A stretch of 64,000 nucleotides of DNA from Chryseobacterium sp. SSA4.19 (GTDB taxonomy: Bacteria > Bacteroidota > Bacteroidia > Flavobacteriales > Weeksellaceae). The notes beneath the pieces are model-generated. The model did not search any database, had not been told where the DNA came from, and saw only the letters and a list, made by a program, of their open reading frames with translations. A program made the translations under genes and the position numbers. Below, one piece after another: positions 54,558 through 64,000 of this stretch (within the stretch, counting starts at the first letter, position 1; each line of letters begins with the position of its first letter). The stretch covers positions 1 to 64,000 of the forward strand of contig NZ_JAKVIP010000024.1 of NCBI RefSeq assembly GCF_022601875.1, read 5' to 3'.

Positions 54558-56276
54558 ATGAAAAAGAGACCCATGAATCCGAATTTTTTAAAGAACAAAT
54601 TCACCCTGCTGACGGCAGCAGCGTTCTTAAGCGTGAGCAACATTTCTGCTCAGACCTTTTCCGATTTCAACTACCGTGGAAACGACAAAATATACAATGA
54701 CAATCCACTGAAACCGGACGAGTTCTATTCGCCGATCCTTCAGGGCTGCTATCCGGATCCGAGCATCACCAAAAAAGGAGACGACTATTATCTGGTAAAT
54801 TCCTCGTTCTCCATGTTTCCTGGCGTCCCGATTTTTACTTCGAAAGATATGGTCAACTGGAAGCAGATCGGCCACGTTCTCGACAGGCCTTCTCAATTAA
54901 AAGTAGAAAAAGGAGGTGTTTCCCAGGGAATTTATGCACCGGACATCAAATATAATAAATACAACGACACGTTCTACATGATCACCACGCAGATTGCGGG
55001 CGGAGTTGGAAATATGGTCGTGAAAACCAAAGATCCGGCAAAAGGCTGGAGTGAAGTGCAGAAGCTGAATTTTGACGGGATCGATCCTGCGATCTTCTTT
55101 GACGATGACGGAAAAGCCTATATCGTTCACAACGATGCGCCGCCAAAGGGAACCGAGCAGTATCAGGGACACCGCGTTATCAAAATGTGGGATTACGATC
55201 TGGAAAAAGACCAGGTGGTAGCGGGCTCCGATAGAATCATTGTTAACGCCGGTGTGGATATTACCCAGAAACCGATCTGGATCGAAGGTCCGCATTTATA
55301 CAAATACAAAGGAAAATATTACCTGATGTGCGCGGAGGGCGGAACCGGCGGATGGCACAGCGAAGTAATCTTTATGGCCGATTCCCCGAAAGGACCGTTT
55401 GTTCCGGCGAAGAATAACCCGATCCTGACACAGCGTTACTTCCCGAAAGACCGCAAGGAAAAAGTAGACTGGGCGGGCCATGCCGATCTGGTGGAAGGCC
55501 CGAACGGACAATGGTACGGCGTATTTCTGGCCATCCGTCCGAATGTCAACAACCGCGTGAACAAAGGCCGGGAAACCTTCCTGCTTCCGGTGGACTGGAG
55601 CGGAACCTATCCGGTGTTCCAGAACGGACTGGTGCCGATGAAGCCGAAATTGAAGTTACCGGAAGGCACCCAGAACCAGACCGGGCAAAGCGGATTTTTC
55701 CCGAACGGAAACTTTACGTACAATGATAAGCTGACCGATAAAAATCTGGATTACCGCTGGATCGCCATGCGCGGACCGCGTGAAAACTTCATTACTTCTA
55801 CGAAAAATGGGGTAAAAGTGAATCCGATGGAAACGAATATCAAAGCTTTGGCTCCGGTTTCCGCCTTATTCCACAGGCTGCAGCATGAAGATTTTGAGAC
55901 GTCCGTAACCCTGGATTTCAAACCGAAGTCCGAAAAAGAACTGGCCGGAATTACTTGCTATCAAAGTGAAAGATTCAACTATGTCTTCGGAATTACCAAA
56001 AAAGACAAAGACTATTACATCGTGCTGGAAAGAACCGAAAAAGGAGTTTCAAAATTAATTGCCAGCGAAAAAATTTCATTGTCAAAAGCCATTAAACTTC
56101 AGGTGGCGGGGGAAAATGATAACCTGAGCTTCAACTATGCATTGGATGGTAAAAACTTCAAAAACCTGGGCGGACCGGTTTCCGGAGACATCTTATCCAC
56201 CGATGTGGCCGGCGGTTTCACCGGAAGCTTGATCGGGCTATACAGCACGTTGTCTAACGATATTGTACCAAATTAA
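54558..56276 (+). CDS. GH43 glycosidase (beta-xylosidase/alpha-L-arabinofuranosidase type)
   Basis: Protein of 572 residues with signal peptide (ISAQ, about residue 32). Five-bladed propeller with base D67 in GCYPDPSI, the pKa-modulating Asp in GIDPAIFFDDDG and acid Glu in WIEGPHLYKYKGKYYL. A C-terminal beta-sandwich of the GH43 C2 type follows from about 390. It acts on non-reducing xylose or arabinose ends of xylan oligomers, probably periplasmic. Exact linkage cannot be told. Confidence 0.9.
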   Translation: MKKRPMNPNFLKNKFTLLTAAAFLSVSNISAQTFSDFNYRGNDKIYNDNPLKPDEFYSPILQGCYPDPSITKKGDDYYLVNSSFSMFPGVPIFTSKDMVNWKQIGHVLDRPSQLKVEKGGVSQGIYAPDIKYNKYNDTFYMITTQIAGGVGNMVVKTKDPAKGWSEVQKLNFDGIDPAIFFDDDGKAYIVHNDAPPKGTEQYQGHRVIKMWDYDLEKDQVVAGSDRIIVNAGVDITQKPIWIEGPHLYKYKGKYYLMCAEGGTGGWHSEVIFMADSPKGPFVPAKNNPILTQRYFPKDRKEKVDWAGHADLVEGPNGQWYGVFLAIRPNVNNRVNKGRETFLLPVDWSGTYPVFQNGLVPMKPKLKLPEGTQNQTGQSGFFPNGNFTYNDKLTDKNLDYRWIAMRGPRENFITSTKNGVKVNPMETNIKALAPVSALFHRLQHEDFETSVTLDFKPKSEKELAGITCYQSERFNYVFGITKKDKDYYIVLERTEKGVSKLIASEKISLSKAIKLQVAGENDNLSFNYALDGKNFKNLGGPVSGDILSTDVAGGFTGSLIGLYSTLSNDIVPN

Positions 56277-56515
56277 TTTTAACGTTATTGGACATCAATA
56301 GGAACGGGCTTTAGCCCGTTTTCAAAAAGAAAAATGCGTTCGGCTTTAGCCAAAACTTAAAAAGGTTGAGCTGGATTATAAAACCACAAGTGGTTGTTAA
56401 TCTAAAACGTTGAAAATAGTATTGCTTTGCTGAGTTTACGCCTTTGCGAACCTAAAAGCAGTTGGTAGTTAAAAAATCTTTGCGGGCATTGCGTTTAAAT
56501 AAAAATTTTCAAATC
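56277..56515. repeat. Intergenic repeat-like DNA
   Basis: Contains a palindrome AACGGGCTTTAGCCCGTT at 56303-56320, which can end the upstream GH43 transcript, then GGCTTTAGCC at about 56343. From about 56430 comes a segment with TTTGCGAACC and CTTTGCGGGCATTGCG. These are typical of short dispersed intergenic repeats in flavobacteria. No gene is seen. Confidence 0.45.
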
Positions 56516-58138
56516 TTGAATATTAAAAAATCATTTTATATAGTTTCTTTTTGGGGATTTATCGGGCTGAATTCACTTTCAGCCCAGATAAACCCTTTTC
56601 AGAGAAAAGCGACAATAGAATTTACCAATCCCATCATCTGGGCCGACGCTCCGGACTTGTCCATCACCCGCAATGGCGATGATTTCTATCTGATCAGCAC
56701 CACGATGCACCTCATGCCGGGCGCTCCGGTCATGCATTCCAAAGACTTGGTGCATTGGGAAATGGCAAGCTATGTATTTGACACCCTGAATGACAATTCT
56801 AAATATGACCTGCTGAACGGAACCGTTTACGGGCGCGGGCAATGGGCATCGTCCATACGGTATCATAAAGGAAAATATTATGTCTTGTTTTCCCCGAATG
56901 ACGAACCGTTTAAATCCTATTTCTATGTCACGGATAATCCCGAAAAGGGCAATTGGAAACTCATTACAAGGACCAGGCATTTTCACGACGCCTCTTTGTT
57001 CTTTGATGACGACGACCGCGTCTATGTGTTTACTTCCAATAAAGTTTTTGAGCTGAGCCCGGATTTTAAAACGGTTATTGGAAACCCCGACGGTACGCAG
57101 GTCTTTCAAAAAGATGAATCTGAAACAGGACTTCTGGAAGGCAACCAGATCATCAAAAAGGACGGAAAATATTACATGATGATGATTTCCTGGCCGAGAG
57201 GCGGAAAACGCAGACAGGTCGTGTACCGGTCTGATAAAGTAACCGGGCCTTTCGAAAAGAAAGTCGTTCTGGAAGATAATTTCCTTGGATTTTCCTATGC
57301 CGGGCAGGGTGCCCTGATAGATGACAAAAACGGCAACTGGTATTCACTGATCTTTCAGGACAGAAATGGAGTAGGAAGGGTTCCTGTTTTACTTCCTGTA
57401 AAATGGGAGAACGGATGGCCGGTATTGGGTGACAATGGAAAAGTTCCTTTAACAGGAGAAGTTCCGCTTCCGCCGTTCAGACCGAAAAACCATCTGGTAG
57501 AAAGCGACGAATTCTCCGATAAAAAAATGAAAATCCAATGGCAGTGGAACCACAATCCGGTGAATGAATCCTGGTCCTTATCCGATCGAAAAGGCTTTTT
57601 AAGACTGAAAACCAGCAGGGTAGTGGACAACCTTTATCTTGCACCGAATACATTGACGCAGAGAATGGAAGGCCCGAAATCCAGCGGAGTAGTAGCCTTG
57701 GATGTAAAAGGAATGAAAGATGGTGACGTGGCTGGGTTCAGTGCATTCAACGGAGATTCCGGGATCCTGTCTGTGGTGAAGGAAGGTGGCAAAAAATACA
57801 TTGTATTTTCGACTAATGAAGTCAGCCTGGATAATAAAACAAAAGCAGTGACGGGCGTTAAAAAAGAAGAGAAAAAACGGGTTCTTCTGAACACTGACAA
57901 AGTTTTCCTGCGCATTGATGCCGATTTCAACTTAGGTAAAGATCTGGCGGATTTTTACTACAGCACTGACCAGAAAAACTGGATCGAAATGGCAAAAGAT
58001 TACAAAATGATCTTCGATTACCGCAGACTGTTCATGGGTTCCAAATTTGCGATCTTCAATTATGCCACCAAAGATCCGGGCGGTTTTGTGGATGTCGATT
58101 TCTTCAGGGTCAATACAGATTTGAATAAGGCTGAATAA
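56516..58138 (+). CDS. GH43 glycosidase, second type
   Basis: About 540 residues from TTG 56516. No ATG fits; the open frame to 56462 enters repeat-like DNA (KSLRALRLNKN), so the TTG giving LNIKKSFYIVSFWGFIGLNS plus LSAQ as signal peptide is preferred. Catalytic positions: base Asp in WADAPDLSI, Asp in FHDASLFFDDDD and acid Glu in GLLEGNQIIKKDGKYYM; a beta-sandwich domain follows from about residue 350. It resembles Bacteroidota GH43_12-type arabinofuranosidases. Start uncertain, family sure. Confidence 0.85.
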   Translation: MNIKKSFYIVSFWGFIGLNSLSAQINPFQRKATIEFTNPIIWADAPDLSITRNGDDFYLISTTMHLMPGAPVMHSKDLVHWEMASYVFDTLNDNSKYDLLNGTVYGRGQWASSIRYHKGKYYVLFSPNDEPFKSYFYVTDNPEKGNWKLITRTRHFHDASLFFDDDDRVYVFTSNKVFELSPDFKTVIGNPDGTQVFQKDESETGLLEGNQIIKKDGKYYMMMISWPRGGKRRQVVYRSDKVTGPFEKKVVLEDNFLGFSYAGQGALIDDKNGNWYSLIFQDRNGVGRVPVLLPVKWENGWPVLGDNGKVPLTGEVPLPPFRPKNHLVESDEFSDKKMKIQWQWNHNPVNESWSLSDRKGFLRLKTSRVVDNLYLAPNTLTQRMEGPKSSGVVALDVKGMKDGDVAGFSAFNGDSGILSVVKEGGKKYIVFSTNEVSLDNKTKAVTGVKKEEKKRVLLNTDKVFLRIDADFNLGKDLADFYYSTDQKNWIEMAKDYKMIFDYRRLFMGSKFAIFNYATKDPGGFVDVDFFRVNTDLNKAE

Positions 58139-58280
58139 TCCGGAAACTTTAATGTTAATTTTAAATTCGCAAAACCCGGCAACATCGGTAAAATCAGAAC
58201 ACTGTTCAATGAAATACATACCACAATGTAAACCTATGAAAGAAAAAACACATAAATTTAACAGCCGGATAGAATTTAAA

Positions 58281-58540
58281 GATCTGAAAAGGCGATATCC
58301 ATCAGTGTAGGGTGTAACGTTATAAAAATCAATTAAATAAAATATACATCATTTAAAAAACCAGATAGAATCTTAAAGCCTTGAAAGGGCGGCTTACATC
58401 AGAATAGGGTGTGAATCCTATGACAAGAACAGCAGAACGATACCAAGCTTTGAAAGGGCGGCTTACATTAGCATAGAGTGTAAGTCCTATGACAAAAACA
58501 GCATAACAAAGCCAAGCCCTGAAGGGGCGAAATCAATATA
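58281..58540 (+). repeat. Cluster of REP-like dispersed repeats
   Basis: Units at 58281-58330 (degenerate), 58377-58434, 58447-58507 and 58515-58540 (partial). The two best share TTGAAAGGGCGGCTTACAT, then ATAG and TCCTATGACAA, with two small hairpins (GCCC/GGGC-like and ATAGG/CCTAT). Spacing is irregular and there are no unique spacers of constant length, so it is not CRISPR. The 479-bp gap before the esterase gene holds nothing else I can identify. Confidence 0.7.
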
Positions 58541-58611
58541 CAACCAAAAAAATAATACCGGGAAGGGTTTATTTTTTTATCTAAATTAATAAGTGTAAAA
58601 ATTACAAATAA

Positions 58612-60543
<1,932 letters not shown>

Positions 60544-60760
60544 ATCCGGAGACCAGCGTACATTTTTAAGGGAGCAATGCCGGACGACAGAGCCGCCGAT
60601 GAAGCAGATTGTATGTACGCTTCATCAGATCAGCTTGCTGATCACTTCTTTGCTTCCTTACATGATACATCAGGAAAAGCAAACTTTGCGTTAACAAAAA
60701 TCCGGTAAAGCAAATAAACTTTAAGTCTGTAAAATTTAGTCTTATTCCAAATCACAAAAT
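60544..60760 (+). other. Structured intergenic region
   Basis: Contains AGCGTACAT (60555-60563) paired with ATGTACGCT (60613-60621), an overlapping GATGAAGC (60598-60605) / GCTTCATC (60619-60626) and a hairpin GATCAGC-TT-GCTGATC (60628-60643). It then has a CTTTGCGTTAAC remnant like the one at 56.4 kb. No gene. Confidence 0.45.
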
Positions 60761-63205
60761 ATGAATTTTAGCACAATAAAAACCAGGACATTTTTCCTTA
60801 CAGTGGTCATGCTCTCAGGAAATACCGATGCGCAATCCTATAAAAAAACGGATTCCGGATTGAGCCTTTCTGCGGGAAATCTGGCCATTGAGGTAAAATG
60901 GTATGGTGGGAACACGGTAAGGGTAATGAAATATCCTGTCGGAAAATCATTGGTAAAAAATAGCCTGGCAGTCATCCAAAAGGAACAGCAGACCCGGTTT
61001 TCGGTTTCCGAAAACAATGATGTTATTTTGTTAAAATCGGATCATCTACAGCTTTCCATTGATGTGAAAACCGGAAAAATAAGTTACCGGTCACCGTCAG
61101 GACAGGAACTTTTGAAAGAAACCGGAAGTAATTTCAAGCCATTCAACGATGCCGGGAATCAAACTTTATCCGTATCTCAATCTTTTCAGCTGGAGAAAGA
61201 AGAGCCGATCTATGGCCTTGGAATTCTGCAGAACGGGAAAATGTCTCAGCGGAATACCGATGTTAAAATGATTCAGAACAACACCTGGGATTTTATTCCG
61301 TTTTTTCAGTCGGTGAAAGGATATGGAGTTTTCTGGGACAACGAATCGCCGACCCAATTTACCGATACGCCGCAACAGACCTCTTTCTCTTCCGAGGTGG
61401 GAGAAGGCATTGATTATTATTTTATTTACGGAAAAAATGCCGACGGTGTTGTAACCGGAATGCGGAACCTGACCGGGAATGTGCCGATGCTCCCGCTCTG
61501 GACTTACGGCTACTGGCAGAGTAAAGAACGCTACAAAAGTCAGGATGAACTGGTAGATGTAGTGAAAAAATACAGGGAATTAAAAGTCCCTCTTGACGGA
61601 ATCATCCAGGATTGGCAATATTGGGGAAATAATTACCAGTGGAATGCCATGGATTTCATCAGTCCTGATTTTCCCGATGCCCAAAAAATGATTCAGGATA
61701 TTCATGATAGGAACGCACATCTTTCCGTTTCCATCTGGTCATCTTTTGGCCCGATGACGAATCCGTACCGGGAAATGGATCAGAAAGGAATGCTGTTCAA
61801 CTTTAAAACGTGGCCGGAATCGGGACGTGATGTCTGGCCGCCTGATATGAACTATCCTTCCGGGGTACGCGTCTATGATGCGTATAACCCCGAAGCGCGG
61901 AATATATATTGGAAATATTTGAATAAGGGCCTTTTCAGCTTAGGCGTAGATTCCTGGTGGATGGATTCTACCGAGCCCGACCACCTCAGCCAGAAACCGG
62001 AAGATCTCGATACCAAAACCCATCTCGGTTCATTCCGAAAAGTGAGAAATGTCTATCCGTTAATGACGGTAGGCGGTGTTTATGATCATCAGCGCGAAAC
62101 GACAGGCGATAAAAGGGTTTTTATTCTCACCAGATCAGCATTTGCAGGACAGCAAAGATACGCGGCCAACACCTGGTCGGGTGATGTCAATTCTTCCTGG
62201 GAGATGTTGCGTAATCAGGTTCCTGCGGGTTTAAATTTCAGCCTTACCGGAAACCCGAATTTCAATTCCGATATCGGCGGTTTCTTTGCCGGTGTTTACC
62301 GAAGGAACGGTGGTGCGAAGAGCCCGGTGTTCCAGGAATTGTACGTTCGCTGGCTCCAGTACGGCACTTTCACCCCGATGATGCGTTCTCACGGGACCGA
62401 TGTTCCCAGGGAAATTTATCAGTTCGGAAAAAAAGGTGATGTCGTGTATGATGCAATAGAAAAATTCATCAGGCTGCGCTACAGCATGCTGCCGTATATT
62501 TATTCCGTTTCCCATGACGTTTCCAAAAACAATTCGAGTTTTCTCCGGGCATTGTCAATGGATTTTTCTTCAGACAAAAAAGCCTGGGATATCAATAATG
62601 AATATCTTTTCGGGAAGTCATTGCTGGTGGCACCCGTCCTCCATGCGCAGTACACCCCGGAAAAAATCATAACCACCGATGAAAACCAGGGCTGGAATAA
62701 AGATAACGGTACAAAGAAAGAAAATCAGGATTCCGGGATCGATTTCACCCAAAATAAAACCGTGCAGGTCTATCTTCCGGCCGGAGCCGACTGGTTCGAC
62801 TTCTGGACGAATCAGAAGCACAGCGGCGGTCAGAATATTGAAAAATCCGTTACCCTCCAGAGCATTCCATTATACGTGAAAGCAGGAAGCATTATTCCGT
62901 TCGGTCCTGATGTACAATATGCAACGGAGAAAAAATGGGATCACCTTACCGTAAAAATCTATCCGGGAGCCGATGCCGATTTTGTTTTGTACGAAGACGA
63001 ATTCGATAATTACAATTACGAAAAAGGAGCCTTTACTGAAATCCCTTTTCACTGGAACGAAAAATCAAAAACACTTACCGTTGAAGCCCGGAAAGGCAAA
63101 TTTAACGGGATGATTGAAAAAAGAAATTTCAGTTTACTTCTTCCGGACGGTCAGCAGAAAACCGTGAGTTATTCCGGGAAAAAGATCAATGTAAGTTTTA
63201 AATAA
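60761..63205 (+). CDS. GH31 alpha-xylosidase/alpha-glucosidase
   Basis: Protein of 814 residues with signal peptide (NTDAQ, 25). N-terminal galactose-mutarotase-like sandwich, then the (beta/alpha)8 barrel with nucleophile D402 in DSWWMDSTEPD and acid/base D475 in NTWSGDVNSSW; IIQDWQYWG and the GGFF segment are typical of the xylosidase side of GH31. No PA14 insertion of the type seen in BoGH31A is evident. In this locus alpha-xylosyl removal fits, but alpha-glucosidase activity cannot be excluded. It starts the final pair with GH43, 9 bp apart. Confidence 0.88.
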   Translation: MNFSTIKTRTFFLTVVMLSGNTDAQSYKKTDSGLSLSAGNLAIEVKWYGGNTVRVMKYPVGKSLVKNSLAVIQKEQQTRFSVSENNDVILLKSDHLQLSIDVKTGKISYRSPSGQELLKETGSNFKPFNDAGNQTLSVSQSFQLEKEEPIYGLGILQNGKMSQRNTDVKMIQNNTWDFIPFFQSVKGYGVFWDNESPTQFTDTPQQTSFSSEVGEGIDYYFIYGKNADGVVTGMRNLTGNVPMLPLWTYGYWQSKERYKSQDELVDVVKKYRELKVPLDGIIQDWQYWGNNYQWNAMDFISPDFPDAQKMIQDIHDRNAHLSVSIWSSFGPMTNPYREMDQKGMLFNFKTWPESGRDVWPPDMNYPSGVRVYDAYNPEARNIYWKYLNKGLFSLGVDSWWMDSTEPDHLSQKPEDLDTKTHLGSFRKVRNVYPLMTVGGVYDHQRETTGDKRVFILTRSAFAGQQRYAANTWSGDVNSSWEMLRNQVPAGLNFSLTGNPNFNSDIGGFFAGVYRRNGGAKSPVFQELYVRWLQYGTFTPMMRSHGTDVPREIYQFGKKGDVVYDAIEKFIRLRYSMLPYIYSVSHDVSKNNSSFLRALSMDFSSDKKAWDINNEYLFGKSLLVAPVLHAQYTPEKIITTDENQGWNKDNGTKKENQDSGIDFTQNKTVQVYLPAGADWFDFWTNQKHSGGQNIEKSVTLQSIPLYVKAGSIIPFGPDVQYATEKKWDHLTVKIYPGADADFVLYEDEFDNYNYEKGAFTEIPFHWNEKSKTLTVEARKGKFNGMIEKRNFSLLLPDGQQKTVSYSGKKINVSFK

Positions 63206-63214
63206 TCTTAAAGT

Positions 63215-64000
63215 ATGACAATGAAATTTTTAAGTTTAACCATAATGTTCGGATGCTTCCAGGCCGCATTTGCCCAGAATCCCATCATCCAGACCAAATT
63301 CACTGCCGACCCTGCGCCAATGGTTTACAAAGACACGGTTTTCCTTTATACCAGCCACGATGAAGACGATGCTTTCGGATTCAAAATGAAAAACTGGCTG
63401 CTGTACACATCTACGGATATGGTCAACTGGACCGATCATGGCGTTGTGGCTTCCCTGAAAGATTTTAAATGGACCGATCCCGAAAACGGAGCCTGGGCGC
63501 CCCAGGTCATTGAAAGAAACGGAAAATTCTACATGTATTGCCCGATGCCGGGACAACGCGGAATCGGCGTGTTGGTGGCGGATAGTCCGTACGGTCCTTT
63601 CAAAGATCCGATCGGAAAGCCGCTGGTTAAAAATTCCTCCGATGATATTGATCCGACGGTGCTGATCGATGATGACGGACAGGCCTATCTCTATTGGGGA
63701 AATCCCAACCTTTGGTACGTTAAGCTGAATGAAGATATGATTTCGGTAAAAGGCGATGTCGTGAAAGATCCGTCCATTGCCAAAGTAAAAGGGGCAGCTG
63801 ATCCATTTCATTACCAGGAAGGGCCGTGGGCATGGAAAAGAAACGGGAAATATTATATGGCGTATGCCTCAACCTGTTGTCCCGAAGGAATCGGTTATGC
63901 GATGGGAAAATCGGCGACCGGACCCTGGGAATTCAAAGGAATGATCATGGACAGCGATAAACGTTCCAACGGAAACCATCCGGGAATCATCGATTATAAA
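63215..64000 (+). CDS. GH43 glycosidase, cut by the window end
   Basis: The frame is open from ATG 63215 to the last base (262 codons seen). Signal peptide ends near AAFAQ (about 21). Propeller landmarks: base Asp in FTADPAPMVYKDT, Asp in DDIDPTVLIDDDG and acid Glu in QEGPWAWKRNGKYYM. It resembles arabinofuranosidase/xylosidase GH43 members. C-terminal part lies outside. It follows GH31 by 9 bp in the same unit. Confidence 0.88.
   Translation, partial: MTMKFLSLTIMFGCFQAAFAQNPIIQTKFTADPAPMVYKDTVFLYTSHDEDDAFGFKMKNWLLYTSTDMVNWTDHGVVASLKDFKWTDPENGAWAPQVIERNGKFYMYCPMPGQRGIGVLVADSPYGPFKDPIGKPLVKNSSDDIDPTVLIDDDGQAYLYWGNPNLWYVKLNEDMISVKGDVVKDPSIAKVKGAADPFHYQEGPWAWKRNGKYYMAYASTCCPEGIGYAMGKSATGPWEFKGMIMDSDKRSNGNHPGIIDYK

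Noticed and set aside
56462..56515. Longer N-terminus of the second GH43 enzyme
   Set aside because: The added residues come from repeat-like DNA and would bury the signal peptide.
58281..58540. Possible CRISPR array
   Set aside because: The units vary in sequence and spacing, carry internal hairpins and recur singly at 54.5 kb; no cas gene is near.

Overview
The window looks like chromosomal DNA of a Flavobacteriia member (Bacteroidota), most likely Chryseobacterium or a close Weeksellaceae relative. The reasons are the SusC/SusD pair, a type IX secretion C-terminal domain, TAnnTTTG-like -7 promoter elements, few Shine-Dalgarno sites, AT-rich intergenic DNA and the overall style of the proteins. 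I saw no rRNA, recognisable tRNA, CRISPR array, insertion sequence or prophage. The genus is inference.

Left part (1-13 kb): a small LMW-phosphatase/ArsC-like gene, a lipoprotein/membrane-protein pair, a YagU-like membrane protein, an RsbQ-like hydrolase overlapping a PAS histidine kinase, and a four-gene siderophore operon on the minus strand (TonB receptor, ATP-grasp ligase, IucA/IucC synthetase, MFS exporter). A DUF892 ferritin-like gene follows.

Middle (13-36 kb): a T9SS cargo gene broken by one in-frame stop. An unusually AT-rich block of unknown exported proteins ends in a HExxH protein overlapping an Lnt-like N-acyltransferase. Then come a Tat-type SDR, an ergothioneine egtD-egtB pair with DUF4385, a blue-light LOV histidine kinase with a single-domain response regulator, a GAF/PAS kinase, a DUF2867-type SDR, a 53-aa small gene, a PAP2 phosphatase, and an outer-membrane beta-barrel gene divergent from a kinase/OmpR-regulator pair. 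The divergent spacer holds an 11-bp tandem repeat that looks like the regulator's operator.

Right part (36.7-64 kb): one long plus-strand xylan-type polysaccharide utilisation locus. A Nudix-family regulator leads, followed by xylulokinase, xylose isomerase and SusC/SusD. A complete hexuronate route follows (uxuA, SDR-type uxuB, uxaC, kdgK, eda, exuT), then exported enzymes: GH95, GH43, GH43, a CE1-CBM48-CE1 double esterase, GH31 and a GH43 cut by the window edge. Together they would bind decorated (glucurono)xylan fragments at the surface, strip side groups in the periplasm, and take xylose to xylulose-5-phosphate and (glucuronate) to pyruvate plus glyceraldehyde-3-phosphate. No endo-xylanase or alpha-glucuronidase is visible; the locus continues to the right.

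Families of short structured repeats lie between the PUL enzyme genes, and one copy forms the 3' end of the GH95 gene.
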